Assembly (NCBI GenBank): GCA_009929485.1
Contig: SAAJ01000014.1
Span: forward strand, 1 to 64,000
Source of the DNA: Negativicutes bacterium
GTDB lineage: Bacteria; Bacillota; Negativicutes; Anaeromusales; Anaeromusaceae
Direction of reading: 5' to 3'
Length of the DNA stretch: 64,000 nt
Shown: piece by piece, positions 1 to 9,569 of the stretch
Numbering within the stretch: position 1 is the stretch's first letter
How the letters are laid out: every line of letters starts with the position of its first letter
Program-made: the position numbers and the translations under genes
Notes under the pieces: generated by a model
The model's database searches: none
What the model saw: the letters and a program-made list of their open reading frames with translations, nothing else
What the model was told of the DNA's origin: nothing

Positions 1-90
1 GTAGCACTTACTGATTCGCATTTGTGGGGGTGAAGTCCTTTTTATTGCCTAAAAACCCTTTGATTTTTCTAGGGTTCGAGAATATGAAAA
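1..90. other. Window edge, no gene recognised
   Basis: This stretch lies just past the early stop of cheD. Read on the minus strand, none of its frames continues a CheD-like sequence. A weak ACCCT/AGGGT stem followed by four T residues is present around positions 50-75. A sigma-28 gene often follows cheD in related operons, but nothing here identifies one. The stretch could be the edge of inserted DNA or simple decay. Confidence 0.4.
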
Positions 91-393
91 TCACTCAAAA
101 GCAAACATTTGGGCTCCGCCAGCAATTTTTGCCGTAATGCGGCCTTTTTGAGCGCCCAATTTCAACATGTCATCCAACATCAACGGCAACGCCGTATCGG
201 CAAATTTAGCCGGGTTGTCCGAAGCTCTTGCCTGCTTACTATCCGGCAGCATGATATGAGCCAAGCCTCCAATTTTCGTGGCCGCATCAAAAAAAGCAAT
301 ACCAATGCAGGAGCCCAAACCGTAGGTCACCAAGCTTGCCGGCGCCTTACCGACCTTGTAATCCGCCATACCTACTTTTATCAGCTCTCCCAT
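91..393 (-). CDS. cheD: CheD chemoreceptor glutamine deamidase, C-terminally truncated
   Basis: CheD deamidates glutamines on chemoreceptors and is a partner of CheC. The catalytic cysteine (GLGSCIG, about residue 29) and the following histidine (LAHIMLPDS) are present. So is the GGAQMF block that in full-length CheD (about 155-165 aa) precedes the last third. Here a TGA follows FAFE at residue 100, so about 60 residues are missing and the downstream bases do not resume the family in any frame. The ATG overlaps the cheC stop by one base (TAATG), and AGGGGTG lies upstream. The family call is secure; whether the shortened protein works is doubtful. The truncation could be a real deletion, an insertion just beyond the window edge, or a sequence error. 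Confidence 0.85.
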   Translation of the reverse strand: MGELIKVGMADYKVGKAPASLVTYGLGSCIGIAFFDAATKIGGLAHIMLPDSKQARASDNPAKFADTALPLMLDDMLKLGAQKGRITAKIAGGAQMFAFE

Positions 394-1022
394 TATTCTT
401 TCACCCCTATCGCTGAAAGAATGATGCTAAGAGAGCCTGGATCGGGAATCAGGAAAAAGTGCCCTTTTACACCTTCCACTTCGCTGCTGAATTCTGTTTC
501 GATTACAAGAGCATGGTCGCCCATTTGGCCTAATTGAATTAAAATCACACTTAAGATCGCGCCTGCCATATCCATCGCCAAGGCTGGGATAGAAGGCAAA
601 AGAGTTAAATTGGTAAAGAAAGACAATGCGTTCAGATACGCCCCCGCTAAAATATTGCCTATTTCCATCAAGGCGGACTCATCCATCGCCGACAAGGTTT
701 CCGTATGTCCATATTCCCGGCCCATTAGCATGTCGACCAAGGCAAAGGCGCTCTCCCTTGGCAATAAAAACAGAATACTCCCTGGCGCCGGACCAAAAAC
801 GCGAAGGTAAACCCCTGCCACCATGACATCCGGCCCGCCAACTACATCCGGCACATCCGCCAAGGGCAAAATTGAAACCTGAGGTACAGACATATCAATT
901 TTGCGTTGAATAATCTGTGATAAGGCAGTCGCAGAATTGCCTGCACCAACATTGCCAATTTCACGCAAAGCATCCAATTGCATGCCTGATAGGTTTAAGA
1001 TATCATCTGTCAAGACATTCAC
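393..1022 (-). CDS. cheC: CheC, CheY-P phosphatase
   Basis: CheC dephosphorylates CheY-P and binds CheD to set adaptation in the cytoplasm. The 209-aa product has the two symmetric CheC/FliY-type active-site segments, with E and N in EIGNVGAGNS (about residue 22) and EIGNILAG (about residue 117). Its length is typical of the family. The start has GAGGTGA directly upstream. It lies between cheW and cheD at the distal end of the fla/che operon, the usual Firmicutes order. FliY upstream carries a related domain, so this cell would have two CheY-P phosphatase modules. Confidence 0.93.
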   Translation of the reverse strand: MNVLTDDILNLSGMQLDALREIGNVGAGNSATALSQIIQRKIDMSVPQVSILPLADVPDVVGGPDVMVAGVYLRVFGPAPGSILFLLPRESAFALVDMLMGREYGHTETLSAMDESALMEIGNILAGAYLNALSFFTNLTLLPSIPALAMDMAGAILSVILIQLGQMGDHALVIETEFSSEVEGVKGHFFLIPDPGSLSIILSAIGVKE

Positions 1023-1048
1023 CTCATCGTTTAGACTTTAGAACTTTC

Positions 1049-1513
1049 CTAACCGACTTTTATTTCCGTGCCCAAGCCCAAAGTATTTTCCAAGTTTAAC
1101 AAAATCAGCAACCGATCCTCTTCCTTGCCAACTCCATCCAGAAATTGCGCATCTACGCCGCCCATCATACCATCTGGCCGCTCAATTTGTTCCTTCACCA
1201 ACGCAGTTACTTCCAAGACAGCGTCCACGATCATACCCACTACGATATCATCCAGTTTAACGATAATAATGCGCGTATCATCTGTATATTCCTGTTTGGG
1301 CAAATTGAGACGTTTTGTCAGATCGACTACAGGCATCACACTGCCCCGCAAGTTCATAACCCCTTTGATATAGTCCGGCGTTTGCGGCACACGAGTAATA
1401 TCGGTAATACGTTTGATTTCCTGTACCTGCAGTATGCTAACGGCATAGTTTTCGGCCCCTAGCTTAAAAACAACTAATTGCATTTCCTCACCGGAAAATA
1501 ATGCTTCATTCAT
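1049..1513 (-). CDS. cheW: CheW chemotaxis coupling protein
   Basis: This 154-aa CheW adaptor links chemoreceptors to CheA. The sequence has the SH3-like core (LQVQEIKRITDITRVPQTP, then IKGVMNLRGSVMPVVDL) that defines the family. The start at 1513 is preferred over an earlier in-frame codon because GAGGAGG lies 9-10 bases upstream of it. It begins 14 bases after the cheA stop and is clearly co-transcribed with cheA and cheC. No unusual features were seen. Confidence 0.94.
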   Translation of the reverse strand: MNEALFSGEEMQLVVFKLGAENYAVSILQVQEIKRITDITRVPQTPDYIKGVMNLRGSVMPVVDLTKRLNLPKQEYTDDTRIIIVKLDDIVVGMIVDAVLEVTALVKEQIERPDGMMGGVDAQFLDGVGKEEDRLLILLNLENTLGLGTEIKVG

Positions 1514-1526
1514 GGCCTTCGCCTCC

Positions 1527-3620
1527 TCAAGACTGCAATAAGGACCCAATGTCCAAAATCAAAGCAACCTGACCGTTGCCCAGAATCGTCGCACCGGCAA
1601 TCACCTTAATTCCGGCCAACAATTTACCCAGCGACTTAATTACGATTTCTTGCTGTCCTATCAGATTGTCAACAATGATCCCTGCCTTGAACTCTCCCAT
1701 ATGCACAATAACGACAAACAACTCACCGGAATCCTCGCTCGCGATCCGGGGAATCTGCAAAACATCCCCTAAGCGGATGATTGGAATAATTTGACCGCGC
1801 AATAAAATAACTTCGCGATTTTGGATGGTCTTGATATCGCTTGGCTCCAGATTAATCGTACTATCAATAGAGCCTAAGGGAATCGCATAAATCTCCTTTG
1901 CCACCTCTACAAGCAAGGCTTGAATAATGGCCAGCGTCAAGGGCAAACGAATTTTGAATTTGCTTCCTTCATTGATCTTTGTTTCCACGTCCACCATGCC
2001 GCCGAGAGATTCGATCTTATTTTTAACGGCATCCATACCTACGCCGCGGCCGGAAACGTCGGTAACCACTTCGGCCGTAGAAAATCCCGGCAGGAAGACT
2101 AACCGCACGGCCTCGTTAGCATCCATCTTATCGGCTTCCGCCTGCGTGATTAAGCCTTTTTCCAAAGCCTTTTGCTTGATCACTTCAGCATTGATCCCTT
2201 TGCCGTCATCTTCTACCAAAATCACTACATTGTTGCCTTCATGGCTGGCAATGAGGCGAACTTCCCCTACGGGATTCTTTCCTTTCGCCACACGCTCATC
2301 CGGATGCTCAATCCCATGGTCAATAGAATTACGCAACAAATGGACCAACGGGTCGCCGATTTCATCAATAACCGTGCGGTCCAGTTCGGTCTCTTCCCCT
2401 TGGATAATTAAGTTAATTTCTTTGTTAAGTTCCCTCGATAAATCGCGAACCATACGGGGGAAACGGTTAAACACTTGGCCCACTGGAACCATCCGAACTT
2501 TCATAACGACATTTTGCAAATCCGTCGTAACTCGGTCCATTTGTTCAATGGTTTCCACCAAATCCGTCAGCCGATGCGTAATACCGATCTGCTCCAACCT
2601 GGTTTTATTAATAACCAATTCTCCCACCAGATTCAGCAGAGAATCCAACTTGTCAATATCCACGCGTACAGACTGGCTGCCTCGATTGTTTTTCTTTTCT
2701 CCCTGCGCTGCTGCTTTAGGCGGTTCCGCCGCCTTTTTCGCAGTTGGAGTTACAACAGGAGCTGCGTCAGCGGTGACCGCTGCCGCTACAGTTTCATTTT
2801 CAGAAGCCTTAGGTGCCTTTTCCATCAAGTCAATCGGCAGCACCGTCACTTTTTCCACTTCGGAAATGCTCAATAACGCTTGTTCCACTTTAACTGCTTC
2901 TACATCGCTAAGCAATAACACTTGAAACGAGCGTTCAAAATTTTCTTTTTCCAATTCATCCACAGTAGGAATACTGCGTAAGACATCACCTAGTTCATCA
3001 AGAGCGCTCATAGACATATAAGCTCGTGCCGACTTCAACAGGCAGGTTTCACTAAGCTGAACTTCAATTTGATAGGCCTGCACACCTTGCGAACGGGCTT
3101 CAATAATAACATTTTCTTCTGCTTCATTCAGCGCAAATAAATACTGTTCCTTTTCGTTTTCCGGCGCTGCCTCTGGTGGTGCAGCTTTTTGAACCGGCGC
3201 TGGCGCTTTCGCTGTTTCCGCCTTGGCAGCAGCAGGCGCTTCTCCTTTGGCAATAGAAGAAAGCATCTGCAACAACGGCTGAATATCGATCGTTTCGTTG
3301 CTGCCGGCAGCTACGTTCTCAACAAGCTGCTCCAGCGTATCCACACAGCGGAAGATCGTATCGATCAGTTCGTGCGAAGCCGACAACTGCTCCTTACGCA
3401 TTAAATCAAGCACATTTTCCATTTCATGAGTTAATTCAGCAATGGTCGTAAACCCCATTGTAGCCGACATGCCCTTTAGCGTATGAGCGCTACGAAAAAT
3501 TTCATCTAAAACGGATAAATTCGATGGATCGTTTTCCAAGTCCAGCAGGCATTGATTGAGTGCTTGCAGGTGCTCGCGTGATTCTTCCAGGAACATTCCC
3601 ATGTACTGATTAATATCCAT
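1527..3620 (-). CDS. cheA: CheA chemotaxis histidine kinase
   Basis: CheA autophosphorylates in response to receptor state and passes phosphate to CheY and CheB. The domains, in order, are: Hpt with phospho-acceptor His46 (SAHTLKG); a P2-like response-regulator binding region near residues 150-260; an Ala/Pro linker; the dimerisation helix (LLNLVGELVINKTRLEQ); the HATPase domain with HLLRNSIDHGIE, DDGKGI and GRGVGMD; and a C-terminal CheW-like domain. The length of 697 aa is normal. The ATG at 3620 has GGAGGTG upstream; a GTG 18 bases earlier overlaps that ribosome binding site and is unlikely. It sits between cheB and cheW. Confidence 0.96.
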   Translation of the reverse strand: MDINQYMGMFLEESREHLQALNQCLLDLENDPSNLSVLDEIFRSAHTLKGMSATMGFTTIAELTHEMENVLDLMRKEQLSASHELIDTIFRCVDTLEQLVENVAAGSNETIDIQPLLQMLSSIAKGEAPAAAKAETAKAPAPVQKAAPPEAAPENEKEQYLFALNEAEENVIIEARSQGVQAYQIEVQLSETCLLKSARAYMSMSALDELGDVLRSIPTVDELEKENFERSFQVLLLSDVEAVKVEQALLSISEVEKVTVLPIDLMEKAPKASENETVAAAVTADAAPVVTPTAKKAAEPPKAAAQGEKKNNRGSQSVRVDIDKLDSLLNLVGELVINKTRLEQIGITHRLTDLVETIEQMDRVTTDLQNVVMKVRMVPVGQVFNRFPRMVRDLSRELNKEINLIIQGEETELDRTVIDEIGDPLVHLLRNSIDHGIEHPDERVAKGKNPVGEVRLIASHEGNNVVILVEDDGKGINAEVIKQKALEKGLITQAEADKMDANEAVRLVFLPGFSTAEVVTDVSGRGVGMDAVKNKIESLGGMVDVETKINEGSKFKIRLPLTLAIIQALLVEVAKEIYAIPLGSIDSTINLEPSDIKTIQNREVILLRGQIIPIIRLGDVLQIPRIASEDSGELFVVIVHMGEFKAGIIVDNLIGQQEIVIKSLGKLLAGIKVIAGATILGNGQVALILDIGSLLQS

Positions 3621-3640
3621 CTTCCCCTGCACCTCCACTG

Positions 3641-4684
3641 TTATAAACTAACCGCTTTTATAATTTCAGCAGCAACCGCTTGCAATGGCACCACTCGATC
3701 TACAACGCCAAGCTCAATCGCCGATTTCGGCATGCCAAACACTACCGATGTCGATTGATCTTCTGCAATTGTAAAGCCATGGTTCTCTTTGATTTTTTTC
3801 ATTCCCTGCGCCCCATCATGCCCCATACCGGTTAGCAAAACAGCCACCGTTTGCTTTCCGTACGTCTGCGCCACCGAATCAAACATCGGATCAACGGCGG
3901 GACGATGTCCGCCGATAAGCGGATCCTGAGTTAAACGTAAAATCTTCTGCCCCCCATTTCGTTCCACCCGCATATGGTGATCGCCAGGCGCAATGTACAC
4001 CCACCCGGGGCGAATCGGTTCGTTTGGTTCCGCCTCCTTCACCTGCACGTCAGACAACGAATTTAAGCGCTCCGCCAATGATCGAGTAAACCCCGGGGGC
4101 ATGTGCTGTACGATGAGTACCCCACAGGGAAGATTTTTAGGCAGCCGTGTAATGATTTCCTGCAGAGCCCTAGGGCCGCCTGTTGAAGTTCCAATCGCAA
4201 TAATCTTATCGGTTCCTTGAACGCCGCCTCCAAAGGGAAGCACGCTTCGCGGCGCAATCGGCGCTGCTTGGGGCCGAGCCAAATGCCGCACATTTACACG
4301 TACAGCCTCTCTGGCCTTAGCCAAAATTTCTTGGCGAATATCTTGAATGCTCGAAATAGGACCATTTGTTTTCGCAATAAAATCAACTGCACCCAAATCC
4401 AGTGCGCGCATGGTCGCGTCCGCACCGGCTTTAGTCAAGCTGCTCACCATCATTACCGGAGTCGGCGTTTCTTGCATAATCAGCCGCAAAGCTTCCAGGC
4501 CGTCCATAATGGGCATTTCCACATCCAACGTGACCAAATCCGGCTGCAGCAGCTTCGTCTTTTCCACTGCTTCTTTACCATTTCGCGCCGTGTCCACTAC
4601 AACAAAATCCTTTTCACCAGTAAATAAATCGCTTAACAACTTACGCATAAATGCAGAATCATCCACAATCAATATTCGAATCAT
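3641..4684 (-). CDS. cheB: CheB receptor methylesterase/deamidase
   Basis: CheB removes methyl groups from chemoreceptors. It has an N-terminal receiver domain with Asp54 (TLDVEMPIMDG), a linker, and a C-terminal esterase domain. That domain carries the catalytic triad as Ser in GTSTGGPRAL, His in VQHMPPGFT and Asp in GMGHDGAQGM. The length of 347 aa is typical. It lies between the PilZ gene and cheA. No CheR is present in this window, so the opposing methyltransferase must be encoded elsewhere. Confidence 0.96.
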   Translation of the reverse strand: MIRILIVDDSAFMRKLLSDLFTGEKDFVVVDTARNGKEAVEKTKLLQPDLVTLDVEMPIMDGLEALRLIMQETPTPVMMVSSLTKAGADATMRALDLGAVDFIAKTNGPISSIQDIRQEILAKAREAVRVNVRHLARPQAAPIAPRSVLPFGGGVQGTDKIIAIGTSTGGPRALQEIITRLPKNLPCGVLIVQHMPPGFTRSLAERLNSLSDVQVKEAEPNEPIRPGWVYIAPGDHHMRVERNGGQKILRLTQDPLIGGHRPAVDPMFDSVAQTYGKQTVAVLLTGMGHDGAQGMKKIKENHGFTIAEDQSTSVVFGMPKSAIELGVVDRVVPLQAVAAEIIKAVSL

Positions 4685-4701
4685 TCATTATTCACCACCT
4701 T

Positions 4702-5400
4702 TCATCGGAGTCCTTTTTGCCGATGTTCCAATTGCTTTTTAAAAACAAACCGGACAATTTTTTGCCTGTCTCTCTCTTGAATTGATTCAAAGCGAATCCC
4801 GACCCAGAAAAAAGGCGAATCTTCTGTTGGCTTTTCAGAACGTACAACCGTTCCGAGCGATTCAATTAATTCGTCTCCGTCTTCGCCGGGGACCTGCATG
4901 CTCAACTGCACAATCTGACCGTATTTTAAGGCGTGTTTAGCAATTAAACTCACGCCGCCGCCGCTAATATCTTTCGAGTCCAAAATCAAGCTATGGTCGA
5001 TGAGTTCCTCGCGAGGCGGCTCTCCTTTTTTTTCAGCGTAAGTAAGATGTACGGAAATTCTCGCTGCCACTCTGACAAAAGAACGCTGCTGCACTTTATG
5101 TATATTCTGCGGCAACGATATTTTCCATACAGGCAGCGGGTTCAAGGCTTTTCCTAAAAAAAAGCTGGTAAACACGTATTTCCCGCCTGGGAATAGCAAA
5201 TTCCCGGTAAATTTACTGCCTTCATGCAGCATGACCGGATAGCCTTTGCTCATGGGCATAGCTACACTCAGCTCTGTTTTATGCACCTCTTCAATTCTGC
5301 TCTGATACACCTCTGTAGAGCCATCCAGCAACATAATCTCCAAGCGCTGATTGGGCTGCAACAGTTTCTTCGGTATCTGCTCCTGCTCGTTTTCACTCAT
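4702..5400 (-). CDS. PilZ-domain flagellar brake protein (YcgR/YpfA-like)
   Basis: The 232-aa protein has an N-terminal YcgR-type domain and a C-terminal PilZ domain that binds cyclic di-GMP. The binding motifs are visible as RSFVRV (an RxxxR-type motif) and DISGGG (D/NxSxxG). Proteins of this kind slow or stop the flagellar motor when c-di-GMP is high. The gene sits between flhG and cheB, a common Firmicutes placement. The motifs make c-di-GMP binding likely; the motor effect is inferred from the family and context. Confidence 0.88.
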   Translation of the reverse strand: MSENEQEQIPKKLLQPNQRLEIMLLDGSTEVYQSRIEEVHKTELSVAMPMSKGYPVMLHEGSKFTGNLLFPGGKYVFTSFFLGKALNPLPVWKISLPQNIHKVQQRSFVRVAARISVHLTYAEKKGEPPREELIDHSLILDSKDISGGGVSLIAKHALKYGQIVQLSMQVPGEDGDELIESLGTVVRSEKPTEDSPFFWVGIRFESIQERDRQKIVRFVFKKQLEHRQKGLR

Positions 5401-5404
5401 ATAC

Positions 5405-6292
5405 CTATCTCCACATCATCATATCCAAAAATTTGCGAAAGAATCCTCTCGCTCCTTTCTGGGAAAGCATTACTTTTTCCTGCTGCAATTGAGCTGCAAT
5501 ATGCCGCAGGTTCTGCGTAGCCACTCCATTCGGATACGCAAGGAAAAATGGAACTTGCTGACGCACAGCCTGCAAAACCTGGCGATCATCACAGACAATC
5601 CCCAAATGCTCCAAGCGAATCGTCAAAAAGCGTTCGCAGGCCAACGAAAATTTACGCAATACCGAAAACCCTTCGGCTTCATCAAGAGCCCGATTGATAA
5701 TAACATGAATGCGAGCGCTGCCTTGATGCGCCAAATAGGTTTTTAGCATTCCGTATGCGTCGGTAAGCGCTGTTGGCTCTGGCGTAGTTACCAAGACAAT
5801 TTCATCCGCCGCCAATACAAACTGCAATACAGTCTGACCAATACCGGCTCCTGTATCCAACAAAATATAGTCAGCCCATTCATCCAAAAGCGCAACCTGC
5901 TCCAATAAATATTGGCAACGGCCCGCTTCCAAATTAGCAAGTCGATACAAACCAGAAGCGCCAGGTAAAAATCGAATACCACCCGGACCTTCCAACAAAA
6001 TTTCCTGAATTGGCACATCTGCATCCAACAATTGAACTAAAGTATGCTTCGGAGTTGTTCCTAATAAAACATCTACATTCGCCATCCCCAAATCTGCATC
6101 AATGACAACCACTTTTTGCCCCAATTCACTTAAGGCTAAAGCTAGATTGACTGTCAGATTGGTTTTTCCCACGCCCCCCTTGCCACTGGTAACGGCAATG
6201 ACGCGCGCTTGTCTAGTTTCGCGTTTCCCTGAGACAGCCGTTGGCTGCGTTTGCTGCACGATACGCCGTAAATTGGCTGCTTGATCATACAT
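5405..6292 (-). CDS. flhG: FlhG (YlxH), MinD-like ATPase
   Basis: FlhG is a ParA/MinD-type ATPase that controls flagellar number and position and acts on FlhF. The deviant Walker A is TSGKGGVGKTNL, and the switch aspartates lie in VVIDADLGMANVD and LLDTGAGIG. The reading frame is open further upstream, but the family's usual opening MYDQAANLR starts at 6292. An ATG three codons earlier (6301) is also possible. The start overlaps the 3' end of flhF by 8 bases, indicating translational coupling. About 295 aa. Confidence 0.93.
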   Translation of the reverse strand: MYDQAANLRRIVQQTQPTAVSGKRETRQARVIAVTSGKGGVGKTNLTVNLALALSELGQKVVVIDADLGMANVDVLLGTTPKHTLVQLLDADVPIQEILLEGPGGIRFLPGASGLYRLANLEAGRCQYLLEQVALLDEWADYILLDTGAGIGQTVLQFVLAADEIVLVTTPEPTALTDAYGMLKTYLAHQGSARIHVIINRALDEAEGFSVLRKFSLACERFLTIRLEHLGIVCDDRQVLQAVRQQVPFFLAYPNGVATQNLRHIAAQLQQEKVMLSQKGARGFFRKFLDMMMWR

Positions 6293-7463
6293 GTTCGTCA
6301 TCGCCCCTAAGCAACTCTTTCGCCAGCCAGGCAGGCGATACAATTTGCAAATCATCCGGAACATTCTGTCCATTGGTTACATAAGACAACTTCATGGGAA
6401 ATTGTTGCAGCACATTTAAAATAACACCGCATCGGCTCGCTTCATCCAATTTAGTAAACAACACTTTATCCGGCGAACAAACGGAAAAACGTTTGGCAAT
6501 TTCCAGCGCGTCTCGGTTGCAAGTAGTCAAGCTCAGCACCAAATGTTTTTCCGCCTGCGGCACTTGACTCAGAAGCAATTGCAGTTCTTCCAATTGTTCT
6601 TGATTCTTGGGGCTGCGCCCTGCCGTATCCAGCAATACTAATTGGCTTCCCTTACATTTCGCCAAAGCTTTTGCAAGCTCCTGCGGCGCATAAACAATTT
6701 CTAATTGCAAACCCATTATTTCTGCATACGTCTTCAACTGCTCTACTGCAGATATACGATACGTATCAGCAGTAATTAACGAAACACGCATGCCTTTTTG
6801 CAGCGAAAAATAAGCCGCCAGCTTTGCTATCGTCGTTGTTTTGCCAACACCAGTCGGCCCTAGCAACGCTACGATATGAGGCGCACTGCCGTTTAGGGCA
6901 ACGCCGGAAACCTTGCCTAAGCCCTGCTCCACCAAGCGTTCCAGACGCTCTGTAAAAGCTGGTTCCGTAAGCGTCCCTTTCCATTGATATAAAACGGGAT
7001 CTTGGCGAACTAAACTTTCCGCTACTGGTTGCAAGACATCCGCTTGCAGCAGTTTCTCTACCGCCGCCGAAGCAACGGCATCAGCGCCTTGCTTCGATTC
7101 ATGCAAAGCGCGCTCCAACAAAGAGCGCATCTCCGCCAGTTCTTGCTTCCATTCTGGTTCTGCGGTTTTTACAGGTGTCAGCGGAACACTCACAGGCGCA
7201 ACTGTCTCATGAGTCTGTTGCGGCGGCATCACCGCAGCAACAGTCGGCATTGCTGGAGCAACAACTGTTTTGACAGCAGGCGTCTCTAAAAGAGCATCGT
7301 CAACGGCTGCCATGACTTCTACCCGTTCATTGCCAAAAAGCCCCAACATGCCTCCGGTTTTGAAACGACGGGTATGCAAAATCACTGCTTCCCTGCCCAA
7401 TTCCAATTTCACCTTATTCATTGCTTCTTGTACCGATTGACCGGTAAAAATTCGTACTCTCAA
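6285..7463 (-). CDS. flhF: FlhF, SRP-type GTPase for flagellar placement
   Basis: FlhF is an SRP-family GTPase that recruits early flagellar components to the assembly site. The order is an N-terminal basic region (MRVRIFTGQSVQEAM), a variable linker near residues 80-125, an N domain, and the GTPase core with GPTGVGKTTTIAKL and DTAGRSPKN. The length of 392 aa is normal. It lies two bases after flhA and overlaps flhG, the standard flhA-flhF-flhG arrangement. Confidence 0.95.
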   Translation of the reverse strand: MRVRIFTGQSVQEAMNKVKLELGREAVILHTRRFKTGGMLGLFGNERVEVMAAVDDALLETPAVKTVVAPAMPTVAAVMPPQQTHETVAPVSVPLTPVKTAEPEWKQELAEMRSLLERALHESKQGADAVASAAVEKLLQADVLQPVAESLVRQDPVLYQWKGTLTEPAFTERLERLVEQGLGKVSGVALNGSAPHIVALLGPTGVGKTTTIAKLAAYFSLQKGMRVSLITADTYRISAVEQLKTYAEIMGLQLEIVYAPQELAKALAKCKGSQLVLLDTAGRSPKNQEQLEELQLLLSQVPQAEKHLVLSLTTCNRDALEIAKRFSVCSPDKVLFTKLDEASRCGVILNVLQQFPMKLSYVTNGQNVPDDLQIVSPAWLAKELLRGDDEHV

Positions 7464-7464
7464 T

Positions 7465-9528
7465 TTACACCTTCACCATCCCAAGTGTTTGAATTTGCAC
7501 GTTGGGTTCTAACTCTGCATAGGATAAAATTATAAGATTTTCAGCTACCCGCTCCGTTAGTTTGCGGAAATACAACCGGCAGCCAGGACTGACCAGCACA
7601 ATGGGCTGATAACCGATTTCCGTTAATTTAGGAAGCTCTTTGCTCAAGCAATTAACAAGCGCCTGAAGTTTTTGCGGCTCCAGCGCCACAAAACTTCCTT
7701 GCTCGCTGCGCTGTACACCGGCGAGAATCAGCTGCTCCAGCTCCTGATTCACAGCCAGGCATACCAAGGTGCCATTAGCGGCATATTGCCTGGAAATTTG
7801 CCTAGCAAGGGCTTGTCGGACATACTCAGTAAGAATTTCTGTGTCTTTAGTCATCGCGACATAGTCGCCTAATGTTTCTAAAATAGTAACCAAATCCCGT
7901 ATGGAAATGCGTTCTCGCAAGAGATTGCACAAAACCTTTTGCAATTCTCCCACAGACAGCATGGCAGGAACCAAATCCTCCACCACCGCAGCATGACTTT
8001 GTTTCACCGCATCTACCAATGTCTGTGTCTCCTGACGTCCAAGAATTTCCGACGCATGGCTTTTGATCACTTCCGTCAAATGCGTTGTCAGTACGGAAAT
8101 GGGATCTACCACGGTGTAGCCAGCCAGTTCCGCCTGCTCCCGGTTGCTTTCCTGTATCCAAAGCGCCGGCAGGCCAAAAGCCGGCTCTACGGTTTCCATA
8201 CCTGGAATGGTTTCCATCGCTGTCCCGGAATTCATGGCCAAAAACTGGTCAAGTAATAATTCTCCCCGAGCCACTTCAATTCCTTTTAGCTTAATCACAT
8301 AGATATTAGGTTTTAGCTGAATATTATCACGAATTCGTATGGTTGGCACAATTAAGCCCATTTCCAAAGCGCATTGACGGCGAATCATCACAATCCGGTC
8401 TAATAAATCGCCGCCTTGACTGGCATCAACCATAGGAATCAAACTATAACCAATTTCCAATTCCATCGGATCTACCTGCAAAAGAGCAACAATATTTTCG
8501 GGTTTTTTGACTTCTTCTTTTTCCTGCTCCTCCTGCTGGCTGATTTCCGATACTGCAGCCGATTGGCTGGATCGCCGCAAGATATAACCTACGCCAAAAG
8601 TAGCCAGAGACAACCCAATAAAAGGCAGCGTTGGCAGGCCTGGGACTAAGGCCAGCAGCAAGAGCACCGCAGATACAATGAAAAACACCCGCTGGTTGGT
8701 AAATAATTGGCTGACAAAATCTTGACCCAAATTGGAGTCCGACGCCGCTCTAGTTACCACAATACCGGTTGCCGTAGAAATTAACAAGGCAGGAATCTGG
8801 TTTACAAGGCCTTCACCGACAGTCAATAAGGTGTATTGCTGCAACGCTTGTGTAATTTCCAAGTTACGCTGCACCATGCCAATGACAAAACCGCCGACAA
8901 TATTAATGATAATGATAACAATAGCCGCGATAGCATCGCCTTTTACAAACTTACTGGCGCCGTCCATAGCGCCATAAAAATCAGCTTCTCGCTGTATTTT
9001 TTTACGGCGATCCCTAGCTTCTTGCTCATTAATGGTTCCAGAATTCAAATCAGCGTCAATGCTCATTTGCTTACCAGGCATCGCGTCCAAAGTAAACCGC
9101 GCCGCTACTTCCGCTACACGCTCAGCGCCTTTGGTAATAACGATAAACTGAATGATAATCAAGATAACAAATACAATAAAACCGACCACGGCATTACCGC
9201 CGACAACAAAGTTTCCGAAGGCCATAATCACTTCTCCGGCATAGCCTTCCAGCAAAATCAATCTTGTCGCCGATACGTTCAATGCCAGACGGAATAAGGT
9301 AGCTAATAGCAATAACGAAGGAAACACGGAAAAGTCCAAGGGCTCTTCATTATAAATAGCCACCATAACAATGACTAGGGCCAATGAAATATTCAAAGCC
9401 AAGAGCATATCCAGCAAAAAAGTAGGCAAGGGTATAATCATCATAACGACGATCGTCACAACTGCTACTGCTATGATAATATCGCTATATCGTAAAATTC
9501 GATGTAAAATAGTTCCTTGATTCGGCAC
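7465..9528 (-). CDS. flhA: FlhA, flagellar type III export gate protein
   Basis: FlhA is the large inner-membrane subunit of the flagellar export gate; its cytoplasmic ring receives substrates. The 687-aa product has about eight membrane segments in the first 310 residues, the conserved cytoplasmic FHIPEP-family loop (DADLNSGTINEQEARDRR), then a linker rich in Glu and Gln and a C-terminal cytoplasmic domain. It follows flhB by 41 bases and precedes flhF. Nothing abnormal was seen. Confidence 0.96.
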   Translation of the reverse strand: MPNQGTILHRILRYSDIIIAVAVVTIVVMMIIPLPTFLLDMLLALNISLALVIVMVAIYNEEPLDFSVFPSLLLLATLFRLALNVSATRLILLEGYAGEVIMAFGNFVVGGNAVVGFIVFVILIIIQFIVITKGAERVAEVAARFTLDAMPGKQMSIDADLNSGTINEQEARDRRKKIQREADFYGAMDGASKFVKGDAIAAIVIIIINIVGGFVIGMVQRNLEITQALQQYTLLTVGEGLVNQIPALLISTATGIVVTRAASDSNLGQDFVSQLFTNQRVFFIVSAVLLLLALVPGLPTLPFIGLSLATFGVGYILRRSSQSAAVSEISQQEEQEKEEVKKPENIVALLQVDPMELEIGYSLIPMVDASQGGDLLDRIVMIRRQCALEMGLIVPTIRIRDNIQLKPNIYVIKLKGIEVARGELLLDQFLAMNSGTAMETIPGMETVEPAFGLPALWIQESNREQAELAGYTVVDPISVLTTHLTEVIKSHASEILGRQETQTLVDAVKQSHAAVVEDLVPAMLSVGELQKVLCNLLRERISIRDLVTILETLGDYVAMTKDTEILTEYVRQALARQISRQYAANGTLVCLAVNQELEQLILAGVQRSEQGSFVALEPQKLQALVNCLSKELPKLTEIGYQPIVLVSPGCRLYFRKLTERVAENLIILSYAELEPNVQIQTLGMVKV

Positions 9529-9569
9529 AATATCCCCTCTTCTTATCTATTAAAATACGGAGGCGCTCT

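Noticed and set aside
1927-2925. 332-codon plus-strand frame opposite cheA
   Set aside because: It is antisense to a well-supported gene and shows Ser/Thr-rich composition typical of a shadow frame.
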